DNA of 64,000 bases from Nitrosarchaeum sp. (GTDB taxonomy: Archaea; Thermoproteota; Nitrososphaeria; Nitrososphaerales; Nitrosopumilaceae): contig NSIR01000002.1 in the NCBI GenBank assembly GCA_002737445.1, positions 152,573 to 216,572 of the forward strand. Reading direction: 5' to 3'. Positions 44,069 to 53,662 of the stretch are shown piece after piece (positions within the stretch are counted from its first letter, which is position 1; each line of letters opens with the position of its first letter). The position numbers were made by a program, and so were the translations under genes. Below the pieces are notes generated by a model. The model was given only the letters and a program-made list of their open reading frames with translations. It did no database searches and was not told the origin of the DNA.

Positions 44069-44131
44069 AAAATGGATAATTCCTAATTAACATTTATAAA
44101 AATAAAATTAAATTGAAAAAAGAAAAGTTGA

Positions 44132-44422
44132 CTAACCAAATAGAGAAGATAAACCTTCCATAGCGGCTTCTTCACTTTTACTTGTATCAACTGGAGCTTC
44201 TTTCTTTGATTCACCAGTGGCTGCGGCCGGAGCGACTGCAACTGCTACAGGTACAGCTTTGATTGCTTCCTCGATGTTAACATCAGCTAATGCTGCAACT
44301 AATGCTTTTACTTGAGCATCATTGACTGCAACGCCAGATGCCTTAACAACTGAGCTGATATTGGCTTCATTAACTTCTTTTTGTAGCTTGTGTAGAAGTA
44401 AAGCGGCATAAACATATTCCAT
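44132..44422 (-). CDS. rpl12: Ribosomal protein P1 (archaeal L12)
   Basis: The stalk protein that recruits translation GTPases. The helical N-terminal dimer domain starts [20 protein letters not shown], followed by an Ala/Val hinge and the terminal MEGLSSLFG factor-binding motif. I start at the ATG at 44422 (96 residues), which has a TATA box at leaderless distance; the frame is open 19 codons further, but that part is not family-like. It is on the opposite strand to L10. Confidence 0.95.
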   Translation of the reverse strand: MEYVYAALLLHKLQKEVNEANISSVVKASGVAVNDAQVKALVAALADVNIEEAIKAVPVAVAVAPAAATGESKKEAPVDTSKSEEAAMEGLSSLFG

Positions 44423-44446
44423 TGTAATAAAAATTTTCTTCAGGCA

Positions 44447-44455
44447 TAATATAAA
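44447..44455 (-). promoter_or_regulatory. TATA-like promoter of L12
   Basis: The minus strand reads TTTATATTA, centred about 29 nt upstream of the ATG at 44422. It supports the short L12 start and independent transcription. Confidence 0.5.
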
Positions 44456-44489
44456 ACTATGGTGAAATTGTATCTTCAAAATAGAAGTT

Positions 44490-44999
44490 TTAGTTCAGTA
44501 TCTTTAGACTTCTACAAACAGAATAAAGTGTTCTTTTAAGATTTTTGTCCCCCAATGTATCCATTCTATGTTTTAAAACACGTTTTGCCTCATCTCTTTC
44601 AGAACCAAGAGGCAATGACAAAACATTATTAATTAATTCTGGAAGTGATTCACGAATCCAACCTTCCAACATGGAGTAAACTTGAGGTGGAATCAAATCG
44701 CATTTGTCTTTGTCTAAATCTATAACTTCTGCGTAATTTTCATGTTCAATTCTGTAAATAAGAGCCAACACCACATTATCAGGTGTAGGATTTTCAAGAA
44801 TTTCGTTGGATCTAATACCAGTTTTGCCCTGAGAAATTTTATTTTTTAAACCAATTGGATTTACAATTACACCATTAATGCCAACTTTTTTTCCATTAAT
44901 TCCAGTTACTACACCAAAAATAAAATCATTAAATTCTCCATTTTTTTTAGTAGAGAAAACATGAACTCCTTCTCGCAATGCAGGTTTTTTATCAAACAT
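44490..44999 (-). CDS. Hypothetical protein, 169 aa
   Basis: I do not recognise the family. The N-terminal half has alternating strands ([20 protein letters not shown], then [15 protein letters not shown]), resembling a small barrel; the C-terminal half is helical ([20 protein letters not shown], then [19 protein letters not shown]). No membrane segment. It is divergent from AlaRS and upstream of L12, with an A/T element near 45021-45030 at leaderless distance. Confidence 0.72.
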   Translation of the reverse strand: MFDKKPALREGVHVFSTKKNGEFNDFIFGVVTGINGKKVGINGVIVNPIGLKNKISQGKTGIRSNEILENPTPDNVVLALIYRIEHENYAEVIDLDKDKCDLIPPQVYSMLEGWIRESLPELINNVLSLPLGSERDEAKRVLKHRMDTLGDKNLKRTLYSVCRSLKILN

Positions 45000-45077
45000 G
45001 ATTAGAGTACATTGTATAGTGTATTTAATGTATTAAAAATCGACAATTCTTAATATCAGACTAAATAGTATTCTTCG

Positions 45078-47774
45078 TTGGATAAAAAAGAAATACTAAA
45101 AGAATTTTCATCCGACCCAGATAGATATTACAAAGTTAAATTATTTGAAGAGCAAGGATTTATCAGAAAATCATGTTTAAAATGTAAAAGATTTTTCTGG
45201 ACATTAGATTCTGGCAGAAATTTATGTCCAGATGATGCAGATGACACATATTCGTTTATTGGTGATCCTCCAACCACAAAGAGATTTGATTACACACAGG
45301 CTTGGAAAGAAGTAGAATCATTTTTTGTAAAAAATGGTCATACCTCAGTATCAAGATACCCGGTTGTTTGTAGATGGCGTGATGATCTATACTTTACAAT
45401 AGCATCAATTGTAGATTTTCAAAGGGTGATGGGCTCAAAAGTGGTCTTTGAGTTTCCAGCAAATCCACTAGTAGTTCCACAAACTTGTTTAAGATTCAAA
45501 GATTTAGAAAATGTTGGAGTCACGGGAAGGCATTTTTCCAGTTTTTGCATGATTGGACAACATAGTATTCCAAATGCACAAGGATATTGGAAGGATGAAT
45601 GTGTGGATTTAGACTTTAGATTACTAACAAATCAATTTGGAATAAAAAAAGAAGAAGTTGTGTTTGTAGAAGATGTATGGGCAGGTGGGGGCTCATTTGG
45701 TTCATCGTTAGAATATTTTGTAAGAGGTTTAGAATTAGGTAATGCAGTATTTACTGAATTTCAAGGAGAACTTGGAAAACACACAACATTAGATCAGAAA
45801 ATTATTGATATGGGTGCAGGTTTGGAAAGGTTTGCATGGATTACAATGGGTACTCCAACTGCATATGATTGCTGTTTTGGTCCAATCACAAATAAATTAT
45901 TTGAAAAAATAGGAATTAATTCAGATTCACAATTACTAAAAAAATATTTTACGGAAATTGCAAAAGGTTTAGAAAAGTTTGATGATCTAACTGAAGTAAG
46001 AAAATATGCAGTGAAGAATGTAGGATTGACAGAAGATCAAGTAAATAGAATCATCATTCCACTTGAAGGAATTTATTTAATTATAGATCATTTAAGAACT
46101 TTAATATTTGCAATTTCAGATGGAGCTTTACCAAGTAATGTTGGTGGCGGATATAATTTAAGAATGATTCTACGTAGAGTTATTGCAACAATGAATAGAA
46201 TGAATTTAAAATTAGATCTAGATGAATTAATTGATACACATATTGATTATTTAAAAGAAACATATCCGGAATTAAATTCAAGTAGAGAGGATGTAAAAAT
46301 AATTTTGAGAATAGAATCTAGAAGATATGAAGAATCTAAATCAAGAATGCAAAAAATGGCATCAAACCTAAAGGAAAAAGAAAAAGCGCCAAGTGTAGAT
46401 GAATTAATCACAATGTATGAATCAGATGGGATTACTCCAGATTATTTAAAAGAGCTTGGCGTGATATCTGAAATTCCATCCACATTCTATGCAAAATTAT
46501 CAGATTTACATCAATCAGAAAAGAAAAACAAAGTGCAAAAATTACCATTAGATAATCTACCTGAAACTGAGATGTTGTTTTACAAAGAAGATCCGGTGGA
46601 ATTTGAAGCCAAAGTTCTCAGAGTTTTTGATAAATCCATAGTTTTGGATAAAACATCATTTTATGCTAGGGGTGGCGGTCAAGAACCAGATTATGGAACT
46701 ATTGGAAATTTCAAAGTGATGGATGTAACCAAACATGGCGCCATAATAGTTCATGAATTAGAAGGTGGAATTCCAAATGAGGGAGATATTGTAAAATGCA
46801 AAATAGATTCTCTACGTAGAAATAACATTACCAAAAATCATACCAGTACACATATTTTAAATTCATCAGCTAGAAATGTTCTAGGATCATGGGTTTGGCA
46901 GCATTCTGCGTTTAAAGAAGCAGATCATGCAAGATTAGATATCACCCATCATTCACAACTTAGTGAAAATGAAATAAATGAAATTGAAAATGTTGCAAAT
47001 TCAATTATCAAAAAAGACATCCCAGTTTCAATAGATAATTTTGACAGAGGCACTGCAGAAAAAAAATATGGATTTAAAATATATCAAGGGGGAGTAGTGC
47101 CTGTTAAATTAGTTCGAATTATATCAATCGGAGATTTTGATGTAGAAGCATGTGGTGGAACACATGTTAAAAAAACTGGAGATATAGAAATTATAAAGAT
47201 AACAAAAACGAAAAGAATTCAAGACGGCGTTGTACGAATTGAATTTGTATCAGGTCAGACAGCTTTTGATTACATTAAACAAAAAAATATAGATAATATA
47301 AAAAATGAACAAGAATCAGCAGAAAAAGAGCAGAGTCAAAATCAAAGAGACATGCAAAAAATAAAAACATTAGAAAAAATTCCAATTTTGCTTGAGCAAA
47401 TTTCAAGGCACACTAATGGTAGTGCAATAATTGATGAAATATACATTAATGTAAAAAATTCCATAAAATTTTGTTTATCTTTTAGTGATCAATACAATGA
47501 ATTTTTTCATATTAATTTTGGAAAAAAATTAGTCAAAGAAAATAAAATGGCAACATATGTGGGTGTTTTTGAAACAGGAGATACAATCAGAATTATCGTG
47601 TATTCAGGAGAAGATGCATCAAAAACTAAAAACGCGGGCAATATAGCCAAAGCTATGGCTGAAATTCTTGGGGGTGCAGGTGGTGGAGATACAAAATTTG
47701 CACAGGGTGGAGGAAAAGATACATCTAAAAAAGATGAAGCAATTAACAAGGCAAAAACAATGATTTTGGAATGA
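45078..47774 (+). CDS. alaS: Alanyl-tRNA synthetase, archaeal type
   Basis: It charges tRNA-Ala and edits mischarged Ser and Gly. The archaeal N-terminal extension with a cysteine motif (CLKCKRFFWTLDSGRNLC) precedes the class II core (RYPVVCRWRDDLYFTIASI). The editing domain has NHTSTHILN and CGGTHVKKTGDIE as metal ligands, and a C-terminal domain ends in the Gly-rich GGAGGGDTKFAQGGGKD. Length 898. TTG start. Its stop overlaps the LeuRS ATG by 4 bp. Confidence 0.96.
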   Translation: MDKKEILKEFSSDPDRYYKVKLFEEQGFIRKSCLKCKRFFWTLDSGRNLCPDDADDTYSFIGDPPTTKRFDYTQAWKEVESFFVKNGHTSVSRYPVVCRWRDDLYFTIASIVDFQRVMGSKVVFEFPANPLVVPQTCLRFKDLENVGVTGRHFSSFCMIGQHSIPNAQGYWKDECVDLDFRLLTNQFGIKKEEVVFVEDVWAGGGSFGSSLEYFVRGLELGNAVFTEFQGELGKHTTLDQKIIDMGAGLERFAWITMGTPTAYDCCFGPITNKLFEKIGINSDSQLLKKYFTEIAKGLEKFDDLTEVRKYAVKNVGLTEDQVNRIIIPLEGIYLIIDHLRTLIFAISDGALPSNVGGGYNLRMILRRVIATMNRMNLKLDLDELIDTHIDYLKETYPELNSSREDVKIILRIESRRYEESKSRMQKMASNLKEKEKAPSVDELITMYESDGITPDYLKELGVISEIPSTFYAKLSDLHQSEKKNKVQKLPLDNLPETEMLFYKEDPVEFEAKVLRVFDKSIVLDKTSFYARGGGQEPDYGTIGNFKVMDVTKHGAIIVHELEGGIPNEGDIVKCKIDSLRRNNITKNHTSTHILNSSARNVLGSWVWQHSAFKEADHARLDITHHSQLSENEINEIENVANSIIKKDIPVSIDNFDRGTAEKKYGFKIYQGGVVPVKLVRIISIGDFDVEACGGTHVKKTGDIEIIKITKTKRIQDGVVRIEFVSGQTAFDYIKQKNIDNIKNEQESAEKEQSQNQRDMQKIKTLEKIPILLEQISRHTNGSAIIDEIYINVKNSIKFCLSFSDQYNEFFHINFGKKLVKENKMATYVGVFETGDTIRIIVYSGEDASKTKNAGNIAKAMAEILGGAGGGDTKFAQGGGKDTSKKDEAINKAKTMILE

Positions 47775-50662
47775 GTTATCATATGAAAATAAACTGGAAG
47801 GAAATTGAAGCAAAGTGGAGAACAAAATGGTCTGAAAATAAAGATTTTGAAACAGATCCAAATGAAAAACAAAAAAAATTTATCACCGTTGCATATCCTT
47901 ACCCAAATTCACCTCAACATATAGGACATGGGAGAACATACACGCTGGCTGATGTGCATGCAAGATTTTATCGAATGTTAGGATTTAACGTATTATTTCC
48001 TATGGGATTTCATTATACTGGAACACCGATATTAGGAATGGCAAAAAGAGTGGAGGCAAACGATAAAGAAATAATTAATAATTTAAAAAATTTGTATGGC
48101 GTACCTGAAGATACAATTAAAGAATTTGTAGAACCAATAAAAATTGCAAGTTATTTTCATCAGGAAATTAAAGCTGGAATGATAGAAATGGGATATTCAA
48201 TTGATTGGAGACGAGAATTTACCACAATTGATCCAATGTATGCCAAATTTATTGAATGGCAAATCAAGATATTAAAAGAGAAAAAATTAATAATTCAAGG
48301 ATCACATCCAGTAGGTTGGTGCCCAAAAGATCAAAATCCTGTATCACAACATGATACATTAGGGGATGTAGAACCTGACTTTACAGAATATATTTTAATC
48401 AAATTCAAGTTTGAGAATTACATTATTCCAACTGCAACACTTAGACCTGAAACAATTTTTGGAGTTGTAAATCTTTGGGTTAATCCAGAAATTATTTACA
48501 AAAAAATTACAGTGAATAATGAAAAATGGATTGTAAGCAAAGAATGTGCATATAAAATGGAATTTTTAGATAAAAAAATAACATATGAAGGAGAGATCAA
48601 AGGTTCAGAATTAATTGGAAAAACAGTGACCGTACCACATAGAAATGAATCAATAGTAATTCTTCCAGCAAATTTTGTAGAAAGTGAAACTGGTACTGGA
48701 GTAGTAATGTCAGTTCCTTCGCATGCACCATTTGATTATCAGGCATTAATTGATCTGAAAAAATCTCAAATGGAGCCCGAATTATCTAAAAAAGTCAATG
48801 CAATCACACCAATTTCCATTATTGTAACAGAAGGGTATGGAGAAAATCCAGCGAAAGAAGCAGTAGAGAAATTTAAAATTGTTGATCAAAATGATCCCAA
48901 ATTAGAAGAGGCTACAAAAGAAGTATACAGCAAAGAATTCTATGAAGGAAAACTCAAATCAAACACGGAACAATTTGCAGGAATTAAAGTAGCTTTTGCA
49001 AAAGATACAATAAAAGAATGGCTAATTAAAAATAAGCATGCAGATATTTTATTAGAACTTACAAATACGCCCGTAAGATGTCGTTGTGGAGCAGAATGTG
49101 TCGTTAAAGTTCTCAATAATCAATGGTTTTTAAATTATGGTGACATGAATTGGAAAGAAAAAGCAACAAAATGTTTTGATTCTATGAATATTTTACCACA
49201 AGAAATTAGAACTGAATTTAATTACGTGATTGGGTGGTTACGAGAAAGAGCATGTGCTAGACAGCATGGATTAGGTACAAAACTTCCATGGGACAAAGAC
49301 TGGATTGTAGAAAGTTTATCAGATTCTGTAATTTACATGGCATACTATACAATTTCTAAATTTATCAACAATAAAACAATTGTATCAGATAATTTAACTA
49401 GTGAATTTTTCGACTATATTTTTCTAGATAAAGGGGATTTAGAAAAAATTTCAAGCATTACAAAAATTTCAAATAACATTATTACAGAAATTAAAAAAGA
49501 ATTCCAATACTTTTACCCAGTTGATTCAAGACATTCAGGAAGAGACTTAGTACCAAATCATTTAACATTTTTTGTTTTAAATCATGTTGCAATATTTCCA
49601 GAGAGTAATTGGCCACGAGAAATTGTAGTAAACGGCTCAGTTCTCATGAACGGTTCCAAAATGTCAAAAAGTATGGGAAATATCATCCCATTGAGAAAAG
49701 CGATAGCAGATTACGGGGCAGATCCAATAAGACTAGCAATTATAATTTCAGCTGAATTATTACAAGATGCAGATTTTAACATGGAATCAGTTGGCGGGAT
49801 ACAAAATAAAATAGAATCATTATTTGATCAGTGTTTTAGCCTTAAAGCAGAAAAATCAGATGTGCTTGAAGCAGAAGACATATGGATTAAATCAAAAACG
49901 CAAAAAATGATATCTCAAGTAACGATAGCAGTTGAAAAAATGAGATTACGTGAGGCATTACATGATATTTTATTTGGATTTGAATCAGATTTGAGTTGGT
50001 ATATGAAAAGAGTGACTGCAAAAAACAGAAATAATATTTCAAGCATCATACATGAAGTAAATTCAATTCGCATTGCAATGCTTTCCCCATTTGCACCACA
50101 TATTGCTGAAGAAATGTGGGAAAAATTAGGTCATTCAGGTATGGTATCAAAATCAGCATGGCCGATATTTTCTCAAATTAACGTAGATCCAATTTCAATT
50201 CAATCTGAAGAATATTTAAAAGGCGTAATTGAAGATATTACAAAAATTCTCAAAGTTACAAAAATGACTCCACAAAAAATTACCATCTATACAGCCGATT
50301 TATTCAAATTCAAAGTATATCATTTTATTTTGGAAAAAATAACAAAGGGTCAAACAAACATGGGAATTATTATGAAAGAACTCATGGCGAATCCAGATAC
50401 AGAAGAAATTAAAAAAAATCCTGACTTTGTACAAAAAACAATTAAAGATATTTTATCAGAACCAACAGAAATTAGAAATACAAAAATAGAATCAAAAAAG
50501 TTTAATGAAAAAAATTTTCTTGCCAATGAATTGGCAGAATTAGGAAGAAAGGAATTCAGTGTAGAAATACAAGTTTTTTCTGAATCAGATTCAGAGATTT
50601 ATGATCCAAAAGAAAAAGCAAGACATGCAAGACCGTTTAAGCCAGCAATACTAATCGAATGA
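47771..50662 (+). CDS. leuS: Leucyl-tRNA synthetase, archaeal type
   Basis: Class I synthetase of 963 residues. The HIGH motif is PNSPQHIGHGRTY and the KMSKS motif is NGSKMSKSMGN. The CP1 editing domain (about residues 170-450) contains TLRPETIFGVVNLWVNPE. A zinc-like CRCGAEC lies before the catalytic half. The ATG at 47771 overlaps alaS; a second ATG at 47783 is possible. An alaS-leuS operon is unusual enough to note. Confidence 0.96.
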   Translation: MSYHMKINWKEIEAKWRTKWSENKDFETDPNEKQKKFITVAYPYPNSPQHIGHGRTYTLADVHARFYRMLGFNVLFPMGFHYTGTPILGMAKRVEANDKEIINNLKNLYGVPEDTIKEFVEPIKIASYFHQEIKAGMIEMGYSIDWRREFTTIDPMYAKFIEWQIKILKEKKLIIQGSHPVGWCPKDQNPVSQHDTLGDVEPDFTEYILIKFKFENYIIPTATLRPETIFGVVNLWVNPEIIYKKITVNNEKWIVSKECAYKMEFLDKKITYEGEIKGSELIGKTVTVPHRNESIVILPANFVESETGTGVVMSVPSHAPFDYQALIDLKKSQMEPELSKKVNAITPISIIVTEGYGENPAKEAVEKFKIVDQNDPKLEEATKEVYSKEFYEGKLKSNTEQFAGIKVAFAKDTIKEWLIKNKHADILLELTNTPVRCRCGAECVVKVLNNQWFLNYGDMNWKEKATKCFDSMNILPQEIRTEFNYVIGWLRERACARQHGLGTKLPWDKDWIVESLSDSVIYMAYYTISKFINNKTIVSDNLTSEFFDYIFLDKGDLEKISSITKISNNIITEIKKEFQYFYPVDSRHSGRDLVPNHLTFFVLNHVAIFPESNWPREIVVNGSVLMNGSKMSKSMGNIIPLRKAIADYGADPIRLAIIISAELLQDADFNMESVGGIQNKIESLFDQCFSLKAEKSDVLEAEDIWIKSKTQKMISQVTIAVEKMRLREALHDILFGFESDLSWYMKRVTAKNRNNISSIIHEVNSIRIAMLSPFAPHIAEEMWEKLGHSGMVSKSAWPIFSQINVDPISIQSEEYLKGVIEDITKILKVTKMTPQKITIYTADLFKFKVYHFILEKITKGQTNMGIIMKELMANPDTEEIKKNPDFVQKTIKDILSEPTEIRNTKIESKKFNEKNFLANELAELGRKEFSVEIQVFSESDSEIYDPKEKARHARPFKPAILIE

Positions 50663-50824
50663 CTTTTTATTAGTTTTTAGATGCACTTTAAAATAATGAA
50701 AATAGATTTTCAAAATTATTTAAAAAAAACTTTTTAATTTTTAATCATAATTAGTGATAAATGAATTGATATGAGTTAATTTAACAGATAGTGTATTTAT
50801 TAGGTCAAATCGGAATATAGTTAA

Positions 50825-51835
50825 ATGAAAATTGCAGTTTGTGGAATTGGGGTAGCAGGAAGTTATTTAATATCTAGATTAAAAGACGCTCATGAAATTG
50901 TAGGATTTGAACGAATGCCAGAAGATAGACATGATTCAATTTGTGCTTGGGGAACAACCAAATCAAAGATGACAGAATTATGTAAAAAATCAGGAATTGA
51001 TTTTAATAATTATATAATTCATAATGGAAAAAACATGCATATTGAAATGAACAATAATCAAAAATTTGATATCAAATTACATGGATTATGTACATATGAC
51101 AAAATACAGTTAATCAAAGATTTTGTTAAAGGATGTAAGATAAACTATGGAACGGCTCCAAAACTAGAAGAATTGGAAAAAGAATTTGATTTGATAGTTG
51201 ATTGCACAGGTTTTCACAGAGTGTATCTTCCAAAATTAATAGAAGATTTCTTTTTACCAACTTATGAATACAAAGTAGAATACAAAGACAAGGTTCCTTA
51301 TGATGACTTTTTAGTAAGACCTTTTGCAAAAATGACTGGATATTTGTGGTATTTTCCATTAGGTGAAAAATTCGCACATATTGGTGCAGGGGATTACAAA
51401 AAAAATCATGTAAAAGCTACGGACGAATTTGTAGAAAAATTTGGCGGGACAATCATAAAAACAGTCGGAAGACCAATTAGATTGGCAACACCGAATATGT
51501 GTAAGCCATTTTTTAAAGGAAAAGTAGTAGGTGTTGGTGAGTCGATTGGAACTGTATATCCATTATTGGGTGAGGGAATTATTCCAAGTATGGAATGTGT
51601 AGATATTTTTGTAAAAAATTTAGGAAATAATGATGCCTATGAGAAAGAAGTTTTAGAACACTTTAAGATTTATGGTAAAGTATTCAACTTTGTTAGAAAC
51701 AAAATGAAAAATAAATTCAGCATGATCAAACAAATTGCAGAATTGTTATCGATTTTCAGATACATGAAAAAGAATGAAGTTAGATTTGGAATGGAAATTC
51801 ACATGCGGGATCTTTTAAAAGTGGCTAAAGCCTAA
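50825..51835 (+). CDS. Geranylgeranyl-reductase-family FAD oxidoreductase
   Basis: The N-terminal FAD motif KIAVCGIGVAGSYLISRL and the later family segment GVGESIGTVYPLLGEGI place it with geranylgeranyl reductases, which saturate archaeal membrane lipids or related isoprenoids. At 336 residues it is shorter than typical digeranylgeranylglycerophospholipid reductase (about 390-450), so the substrate may differ. A basic helical C-terminus may touch the membrane. Its end overlaps the YkgJ-type gene by 4 bp. Confidence 0.85.
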   Translation: MKIAVCGIGVAGSYLISRLKDAHEIVGFERMPEDRHDSICAWGTTKSKMTELCKKSGIDFNNYIIHNGKNMHIEMNNNQKFDIKLHGLCTYDKIQLIKDFVKGCKINYGTAPKLEELEKEFDLIVDCTGFHRVYLPKLIEDFFLPTYEYKVEYKDKVPYDDFLVRPFAKMTGYLWYFPLGEKFAHIGAGDYKKNHVKATDEFVEKFGGTIIKTVGRPIRLATPNMCKPFFKGKVVGVGESIGTVYPLLGEGIIPSMECVDIFVKNLGNNDAYEKEVLEHFKIYGKVFNFVRNKMKNKFSMIKQIAELLSIFRYMKKNEVRFGMEIHMRDLLKVAKA

Positions 51836-52536
51836 CCAATACTTACAGAACCAAAATTTTCCCTCATGGTTCTACTTGAAGACATGGTGTAATCATAAAT
51901 TATTTTTGAATAGTCTTTCAATTCCTGTTTCATTAATTGTAAATCATCAGAAAGATAGAATCCAGGACAATCACCTGTAAACTGATATGTTGCATGTACT
52001 CGTGCCAAACCTTTTTCATTTTCAAGCCAGGTTGAAAACGGATACAAGTAGCAGACTCCAGGACGATCTGGATGCATACTACATCCTCCCTTTTCATCCA
52101 AGAATCTACATGAAACATGAGTTCCATCTTCTTGTTCAGTTTCGTCTGTTTTTCTTTTAAGATTTATTGTAGTTAATGTAGTGATTTGACCAGAAGGAGT
52201 CATATCTTGCCAAGTAGTTGTAATTGTTTCATTTTTTATAAAATCAGATGTTCTTTGATATTTCAGTCCTTTTCCAATAATTATCAGATCATCCGAAGTT
52301 AAAGGTAATCTACCTTGTCTATCGCAACAATTATGGCAATCAGGCCAAAAACATTTCCACAGAATATATTTTTTTTCAGATATCAGATAAGGTATATGAA
52401 AAATGACATCTTTTACTTTGAATAAATAATCAGATACATCAATTATTTTTCCCATCATAAATTGCCGTAAAATTGGATCAATCGACCAATCTTTTTCTAA
52501 TAAATTCAGTGATTCTTCAATTTCTTTTTGAGACAA
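51832..52536 (-). CDS. YkgJ-family cysteine-cluster protein
   Basis: The 234-residue product has the CxxCC-type cluster with Cys62, 67, 70 and 71 (KCFWPDCHNCCDRQ), followed by CRFLDEKGGCSMHPDRPGVC. This is the UPF0153/YkgJ pattern proposed to bind zinc or an iron-sulfur cluster. The start is TTG, divergent from the 52573 gene across a 36-bp gap that contains an inverted repeat. Function unknown. Confidence 0.85.
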   Translation of the reverse strand: MSQKEIEESLNLLEKDWSIDPILRQFMMGKIIDVSDYLFKVKDVIFHIPYLISEKKYILWKCFWPDCHNCCDRQGRLPLTSDDLIIIGKGLKYQRTSDFIKNETITTTWQDMTPSGQITTLTTINLKRKTDETEQEDGTHVSCRFLDEKGGCSMHPDRPGVCYLYPFSTWLENEKGLARVHATYQFTGDCPGFYLSDDLQLMKQELKDYSKIIYDYTMSSSRTMRENFGSVSIG

Positions 52537-52549
52537 CTGGATAAGTTAT

Positions 52550-52568
52550 AAGATCTTTTACAGATCTT
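52550..52568. repeat. Inverted repeat in a divergent promoter gap
   Basis: AAGATCT-N5-AGATCTT is a perfect 7-bp dyad between the divergent starts at 52536 and 52573, overlapping where both transcripts would begin. It could be an operator. A TATA-like AGTTATAAG at about 52544-52551 serves the plus-strand gene. Confidence 0.55.
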
Positions 52569-52572
52569 ATTA

Positions 52573-52893
52573 ATGTTGAGTGGAAAAGGCAAGTATGCAT
52601 CATCTACAGAAAACAGAAGATTTGTTTGGACTGAAATTGTATGGCCATTAATTTTAGAAATTAATGACGTTTCATTTACTCTAAAACAATATCAAAAAAA
52701 ACGTGATGAAATATGTGAAAAAATGAATGTCACGGTGACAGTTACATCACGTGGATTAGTTTCTTTAATGCAGAAAGAAATATTGTTAAAAGAAGAGACC
52801 ATTTATTCGATTCATTTCAGATTGATTCCATATATGAGATTAAAAGCAAATTGTGATTATGCTACAGCTATCCATGAAGTTAAGATCAAGTGA
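52573..52893 (+). CDS. Hypothetical protein, 106 aa
   Basis: A basic soluble protein with no membrane segment (it starts MLSGKGKYASSTENRRFVWT and ends in KANCDYATAIHEVKIK). I do not recognise it. A mostly helical first half and beta-rich second half are suggested by residue pattern only. The divergent YkgJ-type gene shares the inverted-repeat gap. Confidence 0.7.
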   Translation: MLSGKGKYASSTENRRFVWTEIVWPLILEINDVSFTLKQYQKKRDEICEKMNVTVTVTSRGLVSLMQKEILLKEETIYSIHFRLIPYMRLKANCDYATAIHEVKIK

Positions 52894-52938
52894 TTTCAGC
52901 AAATGATTATATTCTAAAACATTAGAATTTGTTTTGGT

Positions 52939-53048
52939 AGCCCGATAGTCTAGCGGTCAAATAAAAAAAAGTTTTAGATCAAGGATTCTGCCCTCTGGAT
53001 CTCAAGAGTGGATAGGCGGAGACGGCAGTTCGAATCTGCCTCGGGCTA
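52939..53048 (+). tRNA. tRNA-Gln(CTG) with two introns
   Basis: Acceptor AGCCCGA/TCGGGCT, D-stem GTCT/GGAT, anticodon stem CTGCC/GGCGG and T-arm GGCAG-TTCGAAT-CTGCC all pair, with anticodon CTG at 52995-52997. Two insertions must be removed: 22 nt in the D-loop (about 52961-52982, flanked by a TCAA direct repeat, so the exact cut is ambiguous) and 15 nt at the canonical 37/38 site (52999-53013). Removal leaves a standard 73-nt tRNA. No CCA is encoded. Confidence 0.92.
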
Positions 53049-53060
53049 CTGGTAAAATTA

Positions 53061-53660
53061 TTATCTAGATGCTTGTGCTATTCTTTCCAATTCGTGTTTT
53101 TTCTTTACTGATGGAGCATTTTGATCATTAGATGCTGCTAAAATAAGTTGTTCAGCCATATGTTCTTCAATAGGTTTTGGATTAGAATATGTTGCATCTC
53201 TTATTGAATCTGCAATAAACTTCAATGCCATGTCGACTCTACGAATTGGAGCAACATCTACAGATACGTGATAGACAGTACCACCATATACAATTCTTGT
53301 TGTATCCTCATTAGGTGCAGAAAATTCTATAGCCCTAACTAAAATCTCAACTGGATTTTTACCAGTTTTTAATGCAATAATGTCAAATGCAACTTTAACA
53401 GTGTTGAGTACTTTGGTTTTTTTACCAGTCATTTTACCAGTATTTTTTGCATATTTTTTACCAAAATGCATTACTTTGTTGCACAATCTTTCAACTATGT
53501 TTACATCTGCTTTGTTGAATCGTTTTAATGCTGAACGACCAAAAGTATATGGTAAAATTTGTTTTCTTAATGAAATTGCAGTTTTTAATCCAGGATCTTT
53601 TATTTCAATATCAGATAGATCCCATTTTCTAAACAGCAATAGATTTTTAGTTTCTGCCAA
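53061..53660 (-). CDS. rps7: Ribosomal protein uS7
   Basis: The 199-residue archaeal S7 binds the head of the small subunit: KVMHFGKKYAKNTGKMTGKK, then NPVEILVRAIEFSAPNEDT and GGTVYHVSVDVAPIRRVDMA. It closes the rpo-ribosomal run, two bases after S12 and end-to-end with tRNA-Gln. EF-1 alpha and S10, its usual followers, are absent. Confidence 0.96.
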   Translation of the reverse strand: MAETKNLLLFRKWDLSDIEIKDPGLKTAISLRKQILPYTFGRSALKRFNKADVNIVERLCNKVMHFGKKYAKNTGKMTGKKTKVLNTVKVAFDIIALKTGKNPVEILVRAIEFSAPNEDTTRIVYGGTVYHVSVDVAPIRRVDMALKFIADSIRDATYSNPKPIEEHMAEQLILAASNDQNAPSVKKKHELERIAQASR

Positions 53661-53662
53661 TT

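Noticed and set aside
44423..44479. N-terminal extension of L12 to 44479
   Set aside because: The extra 19 residues do not match the family, and the TATA element sits inside them at leaderless distance from the ATG at 44422.
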